Made by a program: the position numbers and the translations under genes. From assembly GCA_038125725.1 (NCBI GenBank), contig JAYPEK010000017.1:1-64000 (forward strand): DNA of 64,000 bases, in the 5' to 3' direction. Below, piece after piece: positions 1-8,530 of the stretch. Source of the DNA: TMED8 sp038125725 (GTDB lineage: Bacteria; Pseudomonadota; Alphaproteobacteria; Rhodospirillales; Casp-alpha2). The notes beneath the pieces are model-generated. The model saw only the letters and a list, made by a program, of their open reading frames with translations. It searched no databases and was not told the origin of the DNA. How positions within the stretch are numbered: position 1 is the stretch's first letter; each line of letters begins with the position of its first letter.

Positions 1-6
1 CCTCCC

Positions 7-93
7 TTAGGCAATCACCTCAATACGTCCCATGGGCGCTGACGGGGAACACTCGGTGGTTTCCGTCAGAAATTCACTGAGCAGATCGTCCAT
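7..93 (-). pseudogene. Broken 5' end of a cheA-like gene
   Basis: A 28-codon frame starts with MDDLLSEFLTET, which matches, from memory, the N-terminus of the CheA histidine kinases that follow ChpT-like genes in Rhodospirillales. A good Shine-Dalgarno (AGGAG) sits about 10 bases before the ATG, so the start looks real. After about residue 14 the resemblance stops and the frame ends at TAA. None of the three frames continues as the CheA Hpt domain, so a single-base slip does not explain it. The remaining 50 bases to the window edge may belong to an inserted element or a bad assembly end. Confidence is good for the cheA start and low for the cause of the break. Confidence 0.4.
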
Positions 94-279
94 GCCAAGT
101 TCTCCTGGGTTGATGGCGCAGGGCTGCGCGCGAATCTCCCACTTTTTTCCGCTTTTTCAAGACCTCAGAGGGATTGGCATCCCCCGGCCCCACTACACAC
201 AATTACCGGAGGAGTATATCTAAGGCCATAGTATTGGCCAACACTTATTGCGCCGGAACGTGCTTTTTTATGCCGCCTG

Positions 280-924
280 TCAGGGCAGCAGGACGGCGAA
301 ATGCACCTCGTCGGGCACGGTTTCGGTTTCCAGGAAGGCGGCCTGGCTCTGGGCGATGCATTGCGCCCAATGGGCATGAACGTTGCGCGCCGTCAGGGTA
401 TCTGGCGGACAGCCGGGGTTGAGCCCGCCGGCGACCTCATCGGCGAGGCGCGCGCCGGGGCCCGACGCCCGCACGGCAACGCCGAGCCCGCCCCCTTCTT
501 CCATGGTGACCACGTGCACGTCGACCTCGCCGCCGCGGGCCAGACATTCCTCGGCCAGCAGCGTCATCAGCATCAGCATCTTGATGCCCGGCACGCTGAG
601 CGCGCCGCCGTCGCCGGCGGCCGTCATTTCAGGCGTCCAATTCAGCGTCGGCTTGGCGTCGGCGTACCAGCCGAGCGACAGTTCCCGCGCCTCCGCCAGT
701 GACAATGGCCCCTGACGGCCGCCACCGAAACCGAGCGCGCCGCGGAAAAAGTTCAGCCGCCGGGCCATGCGGTCGGCGCTGTTCTTCAAAAGATCCAGCG
801 CATCGGCATCGCCGGCGCTTTCGGAAAGAAACTCGAGCCCGGTGTTGACCGCACTGGCAGCGCCGACCAGGTCGTGACAGAGCCTCGAACAGAGAAGCTG
901 GGTGACTTTTACGTCGACTTGCAA
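280..924 (-). CDS. ChpT-like histidine phosphotransferase
   Basis: The 214-residue protein has the layout of ChpT: a DHp-like helical hairpin at about residues 5-75 followed by a degenerate, non-catalytic HATPase-like fold. The phosphorylatable histidine is probably His17 in LCSRLCHDLVG, a motif shared with Caulobacter ChpT. ChpT proteins relay phosphate from hybrid kinases to response regulators such as CtrA or CpdR, and members placed in che operons probably serve other regulators. It lies 6 bases after the SiaC-like gene and before a cheA start, so the three form one minus-strand operon. Which regulator it serves cannot be told from sequence. Confidence 0.82.
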   Translation of the reverse strand: MQVDVKVTQLLCSRLCHDLVGAASAVNTGLEFLSESAGDADALDLLKNSADRMARRLNFFRGALGFGGGRQGPLSLAEARELSLGWYADAKPTLNWTPEMTAAGDGGALSVPGIKMLMLMTLLAEECLARGGEVDVHVVTMEEGGGLGVAVRASGPGARLADEVAGGLNPGCPPDTLTARNVHAHWAQCIAQSQAAFLETETVPDEVHFAVLLP

Positions 925-930
925 AACCGT

Positions 931-1347
931 CTATTCCTCGTCCTCGTGGTCGTCGGATAGTTCTTCCAAGACGAACCGGGCATGTTTCATCTCGGCGCTG
1001 AAGTCTTCGCCGCGGTCACGCATGCTGTCGTCGTCTTCAAAAAAGCGCCAGGTTATCTCGACATCGTTGCCGGCGGCCGCCAGCGCATCAAGAAAGGTGA
1101 TCAGGTGCATGAAGAAATGCGCCGAGCCGCTGTTGTAGTAGGTGAGGGAAAACAGAACCTTCAGGCTTGTGCCGGTGCGTCCCTGGTAGTGGGCGAAAAA
1201 TGCCTCGAAGGCGTCGTCGAAATACTGGCGGCCTTCTTCGGGATAGGACTCACCGCAGATGGAGACAGCGCCGCCATCGAGATCGATGTCGATATCAGGC
1301 ACGCGAACGATATCCGCATGCCCCCCGATTTCCAGCGAACCGGCCAT
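931..1347 (-). CDS. SiaC-like regulatory phosphoprotein (DUF1987)
   Basis: The 138-residue acidic protein matches the DUF1987/SiaC family: the GESYPEEG segment near residues 31-38 and the LTYYNSGSAHFF core around residues 68-79. In Pseudomonas, SiaC is a partner of the diguanylate cyclase SiaD, and its phosphorylation on a Thr is set by the kinase SiaB and the phosphatase SiaA. The Ser/Asn-rich YYNSGS turn is the equivalent region here. No siaA, siaB or siaD is in view. It is the first gene of the SiaC-ChpT-CheA run, which suggests coupling to a chemotaxis-type phosphorelay rather than the Pseudomonas system. Confidence 0.75.
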   Translation of the reverse strand: MAGSLEIGGHADIVRVPDIDIDLDGGAVSICGESYPEEGRQYFDDAFEAFFAHYQGRTGTSLKVLFSLTYYNSGSAHFFMHLITFLDALAAAGNDVEITWRFFEDDDSMRDRGEDFSAEMKHARFVLEELSDDHEDEE

Positions 1348-1460
1348 GAGTTCCTTTCACCCCCGCCGACGACGACGATCCTCGGGCGAAAGTGTAATCG
1401 TTTCCCGGGCCGGACCCAAGCCCTAGGGCATGGATAATTCAAGCCCTTGGCCGGTTGGCA

Positions 1461-1595
1461 TTAAAGCCGCGTCGAGGACGACGAATAACGGGCACCGACA
1501 CCCGGATTGACCCGGTCCATGATGATCCCGGCGAGAATGGCAATGGCCACAGCCGCCAGGGTTCCCATCCACATCGATTTCCAGCGCGAGTGCAT
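1461..1595 (-). CDS. Small single-pass membrane protein after fdoI
   Basis: A 44-residue protein with a basic N-terminus (MHSRWKSMWMG) and one hydrophobic segment at about residues 9-27 (TLAAVAIAILAGIIMD). The start is chosen by a strong Shine-Dalgarno, GGAGGAACCGAG, directly before the ATG. It lies 20 bases after the cytochrome b subunit gene and is probably the last gene of the formate dehydrogenase operon. I do not recognise a family. Its position suggests a small accessory or stabilising subunit of the membrane complex, but that is inference only. Confidence 0.55.
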   Translation of the reverse strand: MHSRWKSMWMGTLAAVAIAILAGIIMDRVNPGVGARYSSSSTRL

Positions 1596-1615
1596 CTCGG
1601 TTCCTCCGCCCGCGT

Positions 1616-2713
1616 CTATTCGGCGGGATGGGGCCGGGCAGTATCGGCCGCCTTCCCCGATTGTTCGAGCTCGGCCACCCAAAGATTATGGTGTTCGCGC
1701 GCCCAGTTGACGTCCACCTGGCCGGTGCCGACGGCGTCGAAGGCGCCCTCCATGCCGAGTGAGCCGATATAGATATGCGCCACGATGACGGCAATCATCA
1801 CCAATGCCAGAAAGCCATGCCACATCAGTGCGTACTGGGTTTCCTGCAACGGCGTCAGTTGGGTCGGCAGTTCGAAGCCGAACAGGTTGAGCACCTTGAA
1901 TGTACCGGCGAAGAGCTGAACCTCGAACGGAAATAGCAGGCTAATGCCGGAAAGCGACAGCGAACCGCCGCCCAGCACCACCGCCCAGAAGATAAACTTC
2001 TGACCGGCGTTGAAGCGCCCAGACGGCGGGTGCACGCCCTTGGAGAACAGGCCACCGGCGGCCAAAAGCCATTGCACGTCAATCGCCTTCGGAACGTTGT
2101 CCTTCGCCCAAGACAAGAACATCAAAATGATGCCCAGCATGAACGCCCAGGCGATGGAAGTATGCGCGACCTTGCCCCAAAGGGTGAGCGTCGCGAAGGT
2201 GGATTTGCCGATCAATCCCGGCAGCAGGTATTTGCCGTAGAGCGTGTTCAGCCCGCTCAGCGCCAGAATGATGAAGCTCGACGCGGTCAGCCAATGGACG
2301 AAGCGTTCGAACGGATTGAAACGTTCCACGGTCTCGCCACTGATGCCGGCCTCGACCCGGATGCGGCCGCGCAGCGCCAGGAACAGCACCAGCACCACCA
2401 GTACCGCCAGCAGGATCCAGCCACCGAACTGCGACATGGGGCCGTTGCGGAAAGCGCGCAGTTCGTCGCCTTCGGACTGCACCAGAACTCCGGCCTTCTT
2501 GTCGGGAATGGTTACCGAACCGGTTACGCCCTTGCGGATGGCGCGCCAGAACTCGGCGTCGCTGACGTTGCCGGCGGAATTGCCGGGCACGTTGCCCGAT
2601 GTCTGTGCCCAGGCGGACGTCGCGTCCAAGCCCGGTACTGGGACGATGCCCGTGTGAGCGGCGAAAACGACGAACAGGGCGAGCCAGAGAGCGCGCAACC
2701 GGATGCCGGTCAT
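1616..2713 (-). CDS. Formate dehydrogenase gamma subunit (cytochrome b)
   Basis: The 365-residue membrane subunit begins with a signal-like segment ending near AWAQ, followed by a periplasmic stretch (residues about 40-95) and transmembrane helices. It has the FdnI/FdoI cytochrome b hallmarks: histidines in RFVHWLTASS, KVAHTSIAW and LMWHGFLALV are candidate haem b ligands. It would pass electrons from the beta subunit to quinone in the cytoplasmic membrane. It overlaps the lipoprotein gene by an ATGA and is followed by a 44-residue membrane protein. It is longer than E. coli FdnI (about 217 residues) because of the N-terminal periplasmic extension, a form seen in alphaproteobacteria. Confidence 0.93.
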   Translation of the reverse strand: MTGIRLRALWLALFVVFAAHTGIVPVPGLDATSAWAQTSGNVPGNSAGNVSDAEFWRAIRKGVTGSVTIPDKKAGVLVQSEGDELRAFRNGPMSQFGGWILLAVLVVLVLFLALRGRIRVEAGISGETVERFNPFERFVHWLTASSFIILALSGLNTLYGKYLLPGLIGKSTFATLTLWGKVAHTSIAWAFMLGIILMFLSWAKDNVPKAIDVQWLLAAGGLFSKGVHPPSGRFNAGQKFIFWAVVLGGGSLSLSGISLLFPFEVQLFAGTFKVLNLFGFELPTQLTPLQETQYALMWHGFLALVMIAVIVAHIYIGSLGMEGAFDAVGTGQVDVNWAREHHNLWVAELEQSGKAADTARPHPAE

Positions 2714-3027
2714 AGCCCGGAGCCTCCCTGCAGGCGCGCGCGGTTACCCAACTGCTGCAGATCGATCGACGTCTCGCCCGGTTTGCGCACGTCGCGCCGG
2801 GCTTCACCGCCACCGCCGCCTGTCGGCTTGACGGTACCGCTCTGCATCAGGGCGCGGCTACGCAACTCGCGCTGCTGCGCCTCGCTCAATTGCTGGTCGG
2901 GTTTGCCTTGATAGACGCCGGGTTTGTAGATCAAGACGCGTCCCTGTTCCTCGCTCTTGCAGCCGGTCAGAACCACGCCCGTCAGGCAAACCGCCGCAGT
3001 GACCGTAATGAGTTTACGGACCTTCAT
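2710..3027 (-). CDS. Putative lipoprotein in the formate dehydrogenase operon
   Basis: A 105-residue protein starting at MKVRKLITVTAAV, preceded by GAAAGGA, with a lipobox LTGC at residues 20-23, so Cys23 is the predicted lipidation site. The mature part is polar, Gln/Arg-rich and has a Gly run (residues about 70-75). No enzymatic motif is visible. It sits between the beta and gamma subunit genes and overlaps the gamma gene by four bases, which implies translational coupling. It is probably an envelope accessory factor for the dehydrogenase; the exact role is unknown. An upstream in-frame ATG would add 10 residues but lacks a ribosome binding site. Confidence 0.7.
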   Translation of the reverse strand: MKVRKLITVTAAVCLTGVVLTGCKSEEQGRVLIYKPGVYQGKPDQQLSEAQQRELRSRALMQSGTVKPTGGGGGEARRDVRKPGETSIDLQQLGNRARLQGGSGL

Positions 3028-3138
3028 TCGGCTTTTCCTTTCAGTGACCAAAAACAACGGCCGTCAACATGACCGCCGCCGATCGCGGGTCGCGGGCGGC
3101 GGCGATCCGCCGCCGCCCGTTCCCAATCACAACGGCCC

Positions 3139-3735
3139 TTACGAGCCGGCCTTCAGTTGATAGGCAGTACCCCAACCCCAGGCACCGGAGCCGAAGCCAC
3201 GGGCCACGACCCGCTCGCGGTAGATGTTGGAGACCATGTCGCCGTCGCCACCGAGCAGTGCCTTGGTCGAGCACATTTCGGCGCAGATGGGCAGCTTGCC
3301 TTCCGCCAGGCGGTTGCGGCCGTATTTGGAGAACTCGGCGGACGAGTTGTCCTCTTCCGGACCACCGGCGCAGAAGGTGCACTTGTCCATCTTGCCACGC
3401 GAACCATAGTTGCCGGCCTGCGGGTACTGCGGCGCGCCGAACGGGCACGAGAAGAAGCAGTAACCGCAACCGATGCACAGGTCCTTGGAATGCAGCACCA
3501 CGCCCTCTTCGGACTGGTAGATGCAATCCACCGGGCAGACCGCGATGCACGGCGCGTCGGAGCAGTGCATGCAGGCCACCGAGATGGACCGTTCACCGGG
3601 CTTGCCGTCGTTGATGGTGACGACGCGGCGGCGGTTGATACCCCACGGCACCTCGTGTTCGTTCTTACACGCGGTTACGCAGGCGTTGCATTCGATGCAG
3701 CGTTCGGCATCGCAGAGGAACTTCATTCTAGCCAT
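3139..3735 (-). CDS. Formate dehydrogenase beta subunit, four 4Fe-4S clusters
   Basis: The 198-residue protein has four cysteine sets for [4Fe-4S] clusters: CIECNACVTAC, CMHCSDAPCIAVC, CIGCGYCFFSC and CTFC with CAEMC. This is the FdnH/HycB-type electron-transfer subunit that carries electrons from the catalytic subunit to the cytochrome b subunit. It lacks the C-terminal membrane anchor of E. coli FdnH, so it should be held by the gamma subunit. It lies 18 bases after the alpha gene. Alternatives such as DMSO reductase-type subunits share the fold, but the neighbourhood fixes the assignment. Confidence 0.93.
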   Translation of the reverse strand: MARMKFLCDAERCIECNACVTACKNEHEVPWGINRRRVVTINDGKPGERSISVACMHCSDAPCIAVCPVDCIYQSEEGVVLHSKDLCIGCGYCFFSCPFGAPQYPQAGNYGSRGKMDKCTFCAGGPEEDNSSAEFSKYGRNRLAEGKLPICAEMCSTKALLGGDGDMVSNIYRERVVARGFGSGAWGWGTAYQLKAGS

Positions 3736-3753
3736 TGGTCTGACCTCCTTCCC

Positions 3754-6621
3754 TTACGCTGCCGAAATGCGACACAGCGTCGCTTTGGTTTCTTGCATCT
3801 GCGTCACGGAGTCATATCCGTAGGTACCGCACATGTTGGATGCTTCACCCAACACATAGGGGTCGGTTCCTTCCGGATATTTTCCGCGCAGGCTCTTGCC
3901 CTGCCAGTGACCGCCGAAGTGGAACGGCATGAACACGGTGCCCGGCGCCACACGCTCGGTGACGAGCGCCTTGACCAGGACCTTGCCGCCTTCCGGCGAA
4001 TGCACCCACATGTCGCCGCCATCCTTGATGCCGGAGTTGTTGGCATCGATGGCGTTGACCTCGCAGAACATGTCCTGCTGCAACTCGGCCAGCCACTTGT
4101 TGGACCGGCTTTCGTCGCCGCCGCCCTCGTATTCCACCAGTCGGCCCGACGTGAGGATCGTCGGGAACTCTTTCGAGTAGTCCTTCTTCTGGATGGAGGC
4201 ATAGAGCGTCGGCAGGCGGTAAGCCTTCTTGTCCGCGTAGGTGGCGTACTTGTCCAACAGGTCGCGCCGGTTGGTGTACAAGGGCTCGCGATGCAACGGC
4301 ACCGGATCCGGGAACGTCCAGACCACGGTCCGCGCCTTGGCATTGCCGAACGGTGCGCAACCATGCTTGATGGCGACCCGCTGGATACCGCCGGAAAGGT
4401 CGGTCTTCCAGTTGGTCTTGTCACCGGCCACCTTCTCGATGGCGGCGCGCTCGGCGTCGGTCAGGTCCTTGTCCCAGCCCAGCTTCTTCAGCATGGCCAT
4501 GGTGAACTCGGGATGACCGTCCTTGAGCTCGTTGCCGACCGGGTAGGAGCCTTCGGCAAGCAGGTTCTCGCCTTTGTACTCGACACCGAAACGGGCGCGG
4601 AAGTTGAGGCCGCCCTCGGCCACCGGCTTCGACGGATCGTAGAGAACCGGCGTCCCCGGGTGCTTCAGTTCGGCGGTGCCCCAGCAGGGCCACGGCAGGC
4701 CGTAGTAGTCGCCATCGACGGGGCCGCCCTTGGCTTGCAGGGTGGTCTTGTCGAAGGTCGCCTGGTTAGCCATGTGCGCCTTCAGGCGTTCCGGCGACTG
4801 GCCGGTGTAGCCGATGGTCCACATGCCGGTGTTGAATTCCCGCGTGACGTCCTCGATGAAGGGCTCTTCGTCGTTGACCTTGATGTTCTTGAACATCTCT
4901 TTGTCAAAGCCGAGCTTCTTCGCGAACTTGTACATGATCGTGTGATCAGGCAGCGATTCGTACAACGGATTGACGACCTTGTCGCGCCACTGCAGGGAGC
5001 GGTTGGACGCGGTCACCGAACCGTAGGTTTCGTACTGGGTCGCGGCCGGCAGCACATAGATGCCGTCGGTACGGTCGGGAATGACAGACGCGAACGTCGG
5101 CACCGGATCGATGACGACCATCAGGTCCAGCTTCTCCATCGCCTTCTTCATTTCCGGAAGACGGGTCTGGGAGTTGACGGCGTGGCCCCAAAGCACCATG
5201 GCCCGAACGTTGTCCGGCTGATCCATGTTCTTCTTGTCTTCGAGGATGCCGTCGATCCAGCGGCTGACCGGAATACCCGCCGATTCCATCAGCTTCTTGG
5301 AAGCGAAGCGCTTCAGAAGCCAATCATAATCGACGTCCCAGACGCGCGCCCAGTGCTTCCACGAACCGGTGGCCAGGCCGTAGTAGCCCGGCAGCGAGTG
5401 CGACAGGACGCAGAAGTCCGTCGCGCCCTGCACGTTGTCGTGGCCGCGGAAGATGTTGGCGCCGCCACCCGAGGTGCCGATGTTGCCAAGGGCAAGCATC
5501 AGGATGCAGTAGGCACGGGTGTTGTTGTTGCCGTTGGTGTGCTGGGTGCCGCCCATGCACCAAACGATGGTGCCGGGACGGTTGTTGGCCAGCGTCCGGG
5601 CAACACGCTTCAATTGCGAGCCGGGAACGCCGGTGACACGCTCGGTCTCGGCCGGGGTCCACTTCTTGACCTCGGCACGGATACGATCCATGCCCCAGAC
5701 GCGCTGCTTGATGTATTCCTTGTCTTCCCAGCCGTTCTCGAAAACGTGCCAGAGAATACCCCAGATCAGCGCCACGTCGGTGCCGGGCCGGAAGCGGACG
5801 AATTCGTCGGCGTGGGCCGCGGTGCGCGTGAAGCGCGGGTCGCAGACGATGAGAGCGGCGTTGTTCTGCTCCTTCGCCTTGAGGATATGCTGCACCGCCA
5901 CCGGGTGGGCTTCCGCCGGGTTGGAGCCGATGAGGAACATGGCACGCGAGTTGTGCATGTCGTTGTAGCTGTTCGTCATGGCGCCGTAGCCCCAGGTGTT
6001 GGCAACACCCGCGACCGTGGTGGAGTGACAGATACGCGCCTGGTGGTCACCGTTGTTGGAACCCCACATGGCGTAGAACTTGCGGAACAGGTAGGACTGC
6101 TCGTTGTTGAACTTGGCCGAACCCAGCCAGTAAACGGAATCGGGACCGGAGCTCTTGCGAATCTCGAGTACCTTGTCGCCGATTTCGTTGATCGCCTGGT
6201 CCCAGCTCAGCTTCTTCCACTGGCCGCCTTCCAACTTCATCGGATAGCGCAGGCGCCGCTCGTTGTGAGCGTGCTCGCGCACACTGGCGCCCTTGGCGCA
6301 GTGGCTACCGAGGTTGAAGGGGCTGTCGAAGCCGGGCTCCTGGCCGACCCACACGCCATTGGCCACTTCACCGATAACGGTGCAGCCGACGGAACAGTGT
6401 GTACAGACCGATTTGACCTGCTTCATGGCTTTGGTCGCGGCTTGCGCCTTGGCCGGCTTGGCAACGCCGAGCGGCGTCGCAGCCGCCAGAGCCGCGCCAC
6501 CGGCGGTGACGCCCGAGCGCTTCAGGAACGTCCGGCGATCCATCGCGCCGCCGATCACGCCAGCCAGAGCCTTTTTCAAACGCGGGCCTCTCGCGACCCC
6601 GTTGCTCCTTTTGGTGAGCAT
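3754..6621 (-). CDS. Formate dehydrogenase catalytic (alpha) subunit
   Basis: The 955-residue molybdopterin enzyme has a twin-arginine signal (RRTFLK at residues 29-34) after a 26-residue extension. The longer start is kept because AAGGAG sits just before that ATG. Cys73, Cys76, Cys80 and Cys108 bind the [4Fe-4S] cluster. The catalytic pair is Cys198-His199 (ARICHSTT), so the metal ligand is Cys, not the Sec of E. coli FdnG, and no SECIS is needed. Two pterin guanine dinucleotide domains follow. It oxidises formate to CO2, probably in the periplasm given the signal. The adjacent tungstate importer suggests tungsten rather than molybdenum as the metal, which is inference. Confidence 0.95.
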   Translation of the reverse strand: MLTKRSNGVARGPRLKKALAGVIGGAMDRRTFLKRSGVTAGGAALAAATPLGVAKPAKAQAATKAMKQVKSVCTHCSVGCTVIGEVANGVWVGQEPGFDSPFNLGSHCAKGASVREHAHNERRLRYPMKLEGGQWKKLSWDQAINEIGDKVLEIRKSSGPDSVYWLGSAKFNNEQSYLFRKFYAMWGSNNGDHQARICHSTTVAGVANTWGYGAMTNSYNDMHNSRAMFLIGSNPAEAHPVAVQHILKAKEQNNAALIVCDPRFTRTAAHADEFVRFRPGTDVALIWGILWHVFENGWEDKEYIKQRVWGMDRIRAEVKKWTPAETERVTGVPGSQLKRVARTLANNRPGTIVWCMGGTQHTNGNNNTRAYCILMLALGNIGTSGGGANIFRGHDNVQGATDFCVLSHSLPGYYGLATGSWKHWARVWDVDYDWLLKRFASKKLMESAGIPVSRWIDGILEDKKNMDQPDNVRAMVLWGHAVNSQTRLPEMKKAMEKLDLMVVIDPVPTFASVIPDRTDGIYVLPAATQYETYGSVTASNRSLQWRDKVVNPLYESLPDHTIMYKFAKKLGFDKEMFKNIKVNDEEPFIEDVTREFNTGMWTIGYTGQSPERLKAHMANQATFDKTTLQAKGGPVDGDYYGLPWPCWGTAELKHPGTPVLYDPSKPVAEGGLNFRARFGVEYKGENLLAEGSYPVGNELKDGHPEFTMAMLKKLGWDKDLTDAERAAIEKVAGDKTNWKTDLSGGIQRVAIKHGCAPFGNAKARTVVWTFPDPVPLHREPLYTNRRDLLDKYATYADKKAYRLPTLYASIQKKDYSKEFPTILTSGRLVEYEGGGDESRSNKWLAELQQDMFCEVNAIDANNSGIKDGGDMWVHSPEGGKVLVKALVTERVAPGTVFMPFHFGGHWQGKSLRGKYPEGTDPYVLGEASNMCGTYGYDSVTQMQETKATLCRISAA

Positions 6622-6660
6622 AGAAATGTCTCCTTGCGTAAGTTTAAAACGCCAGCCCGA

Positions 6661-6855
6661 TTAGAACCGCGCCAACTCGTAATAGGTTTTCACGTGCTTT
6701 GTTTCCCGGTAGCCGGCGCCCTTGCCGGTCTCGGGCGACGCCGCCTTGGCTTGCTCTCCGGAAAGCGCCACCGCCGCGGCACCCGCGGCAGCACCGGTGA
6801 CACCGGCGGCTTTCAGGAAATCACGGCGCGACGTCTTTTTATCGGTTTTGGCCAT
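6661..6855 (-). CDS. Small Tat-signal protein of formate dehydrogenase loci
   Basis: A 64-residue protein that is mostly a twin-arginine leader: TSRRDFLKAAGVTGAAAG, then a short tail ending YYELARF. It fits the small 'formate dehydrogenase region TAT target' family, usually found directly upstream of the catalytic gene, as here (39 bases apart). The start MAKTDKK is chosen because AAGGAG sits six bases before it; the longer frame from MGLKK lacks support. The role is not established. It may be a small exported partner of the enzyme. Confidence 0.85.
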   Translation of the reverse strand: MAKTDKKTSRRDFLKAAGVTGAAAGAAAVALSGEQAKAASPETGKGAGYRETKHVKTYYELARF

Positions 6856-6902
6856 CTCCTTCTCCTTCATCATTGGCTTTTTTAAACCCACTTCACGGCC
6901 GC

Positions 6903-7580
6903 TCAGGCCGCCATCTCGAATGCCTCAGCCTCGACCGCGAAAAACAGTCGGCCGAGCGCCGCTAGAGGCATGTACAACACCGCCGAATCGGCGGCTTCCA
7001 AATCCGCGAAAAACGCATCCGCCCACGGCGCCATGTGTTTGCGGAAGAACTCCTGCTGGCGCCGGGCTCGTTCACCCCGGTCCCAGCCGCTGCCGAAGGC
7101 ACCGGTGACGAGGCCGTACATGACTTCGCACAGGAACGCCATGTGGTCCTCGGGCTCACTGTTGTGGCCGGTGGCCTCGATGCCGATCTCGGTCAGGTCG
7201 CGGCGCAGGTCGGCGAGCGGTTTTTCGTAGACGAAACCAGTCAGGTAGTAAGACGCATAGGGATGGATTTCGCCGCCGGCGCCGAAGCCGTAGAACAGCT
7301 TGGTGAATTCTTCCTCGGCGGCGGAAAGCGGCATGCGCGCCGCGACGGCGCCGAGGCTGGCCAGCGCCGCGCCGATGGCGGTGCCGTCGTCGTCGCCGTC
7401 CAGGCCGCGGAGAATATCGAAAGTCTGTTCGCCAGGGGGTTCGGTCAGCATGCGCGCCAGCAGGCCGTAAAGGTTGGCCCGCAACACGTCTTCGCCCGGA
7501 ATGTCGACAGCCGACGACGAAACGTCGTTGTCGGAAATCGCGGACTGTTCGGTTCCGTCACGCGCGGTGAAAGCGGTCAT
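6903..7580 (-). CDS. TorD/DmsD-family maturation chaperone
   Basis: The 225-residue all-helical protein carries the TorD-family signature around residue 140 (EPEDHMAFLCEVMYGL). Such chaperones bind the Tat leader or apo-form of molybdoenzymes and hold them for cofactor insertion. It is the first gene of the structural run and is preceded by GGGAGGTAGC before the ATG, so it should be made just before its client, the 955-residue alpha subunit. A 164-base gap upstream separates it from DUF3306 and probably holds the operon promoter. Confidence 0.88.
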   Translation of the reverse strand: MTAFTARDGTEQSAISDNDVSSSAVDIPGEDVLRANLYGLLARMLTEPPGEQTFDILRGLDGDDDGTAIGAALASLGAVAARMPLSAAEEEFTKLFYGFGAGGEIHPYASYYLTGFVYEKPLADLRRDLTEIGIEATGHNSEPEDHMAFLCEVMYGLVTGAFGSGWDRGERARRQQEFFRKHMAPWADAFFADLEAADSAVLYMPLAALGRLFFAVEAEAFEMAA

Positions 7581-7744
7581 GCTACCTCCCGATGGGCCAG
7601 TGCCTCCCCAGCACCTTATGAATGCCCCATAGCATTTTGTTCGTTCAGCAAACGATGGTCTGAATTCGCCAACGCCGACGCGGTCAAAAATCCCACTTCC
7701 AGACCGCGCACAAGCTCATGCCCTGCTGGGTTAAAGTATCCCTC

Positions 7745-8530
7745 TCAAGCGCTATCGCTGTCAACGGATTTCGGCATTTCGCCGCCCTTCGGGTCGGCAT
7801 CGTGGGTGTCATCCGCCTTTTCTTTCAGCGGCTCGGATTCGGCGGCTTCAGGCTCGGGCGCACCTGCTTCCGGTTGCTCGCCTCCAGCGCTTTCGTCCGA
7901 CTGTTGCGCCTCGGCGTTTTCCTGGTCCGCCGCTTCGGCGCTCTCTTCCTCGTCCTCTTCCTGGGCGAATCCCTTGCCGACCCGGTAGGCGGTATCCTTG
8001 GCGGCATCGATGAGGGTGTCGATGAGACGGTAGTTGAGATCGTAGTCGTTGAGACCGTCCAAATTGGCGAGCACCGGATCGGAGCGCCACAGCACCGCGA
8101 GCGCGCGGCGGCGGATGAATTCCGGCACCTTGTCGGCCAGGAAGGGCGTGAAATCGGAGTCCTTGGTCAGGCTGTCGATCGGTGGCAGGTCGCGAACCAC
8201 TGCCTCTTCCTCGGGCGTCAGCTCCGGCATTTCTTCCGAATCGGGCGCTGCCTCGGGCGGCTCAATGGCGGCCCCAGTCTCGGCATCAGGCTCGGCTTCG
8301 GTCTCGGCTTCGGTCTCCGCCTCGTCGCGCACCAGCGAAGCCATCGGCGGCACCACGGCACCGCGTCTGGCTGCTGCACCGCCCGGCAAGGCATGCGGAT
8401 CCGGTGCCGCGTAACCGTCATCCCCAGCGGGTTCGGCGGGCGCCGTGGGCGCCTCTTCGGCGCCGCTTCGTTTCAGCCGCGACCAGCGTTTCAGGCGCCC
8501 TTCGCGCAGGGAGCTGCGGTCCTCAGCCAT
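7745..8530 (-). CDS. DUF3306 protein
   Basis: The 261-residue protein starts MAEDRSSLREGRLKRWSRLKR, the usual beginning of DUF3306 proteins, overlapping the end of the DUF3305 gene by 8 bases. The centre is the conserved part (LPPIDSLTKDSDFTPFLADKVP, about residues 145-165). Both flanks are low-complexity and Glu/Ala-rich, including a Glu-Ala-Thr repeat near residue 80-95. DUF3305/DUF3306 pairs are found with formate dehydrogenase genes, but their function is not known; cofactor handling or assembly is plausible. The longer frame from 8638 has no translation signal. Confidence 0.85.
   Translation of the reverse strand: MAEDRSSLREGRLKRWSRLKRSGAEEAPTAPAEPAGDDGYAAPDPHALPGGAAARRGAVVPPMASLVRDEAETEAETEAEPDAETGAAIEPPEAAPDSEEMPELTPEEEAVVRDLPPIDSLTKDSDFTPFLADKVPEFIRRRALAVLWRSDPVLANLDGLNDYDLNYRLIDTLIDAAKDTAYRVGKGFAQEEDEEESAEAADQENAEAQQSDESAGGEQPEAGAPEPEAAESEPLKEKADDTHDADPKGGEMPKSVDSDSA

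Noticed and set aside
32..223. A 63-codon plus-strand frame at the window start
   Set aside because: It lies opposite the cheA start and has no ribosome site or recognisable sequence.
6686..6701. A CACGTG core resembling parS in the formate dehydrogenase locus
   Set aside because: Only the central six bases match; both flanks differ from the parS consensus.
3157..6885. A 1242-codon open frame antisense to the formate dehydrogenase genes
   Set aside because: It mirrors high-GC codon structure on the opposite strand. The minus-strand genes have clear motifs and ribosome sites, and the antisense product has no domain pattern and is low-complexity in Val, Gly, Ala and Arg.
7614..7633. A possible fourth regulator site before the torD gene (TTATG...CATAGCA)
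   Set aside because: The half-sites are spaced by about 7 bases rather than 10 and match poorly, so it was not added to the tungstate sites.
7679..7708. CGCGGTC...GACCGCG repeat after the DUF3306 gene as a terminator
   Set aside because: The U-rich stretch lies in the loop instead of after the stem, and the stem is only 7 bases with a 16-base loop.
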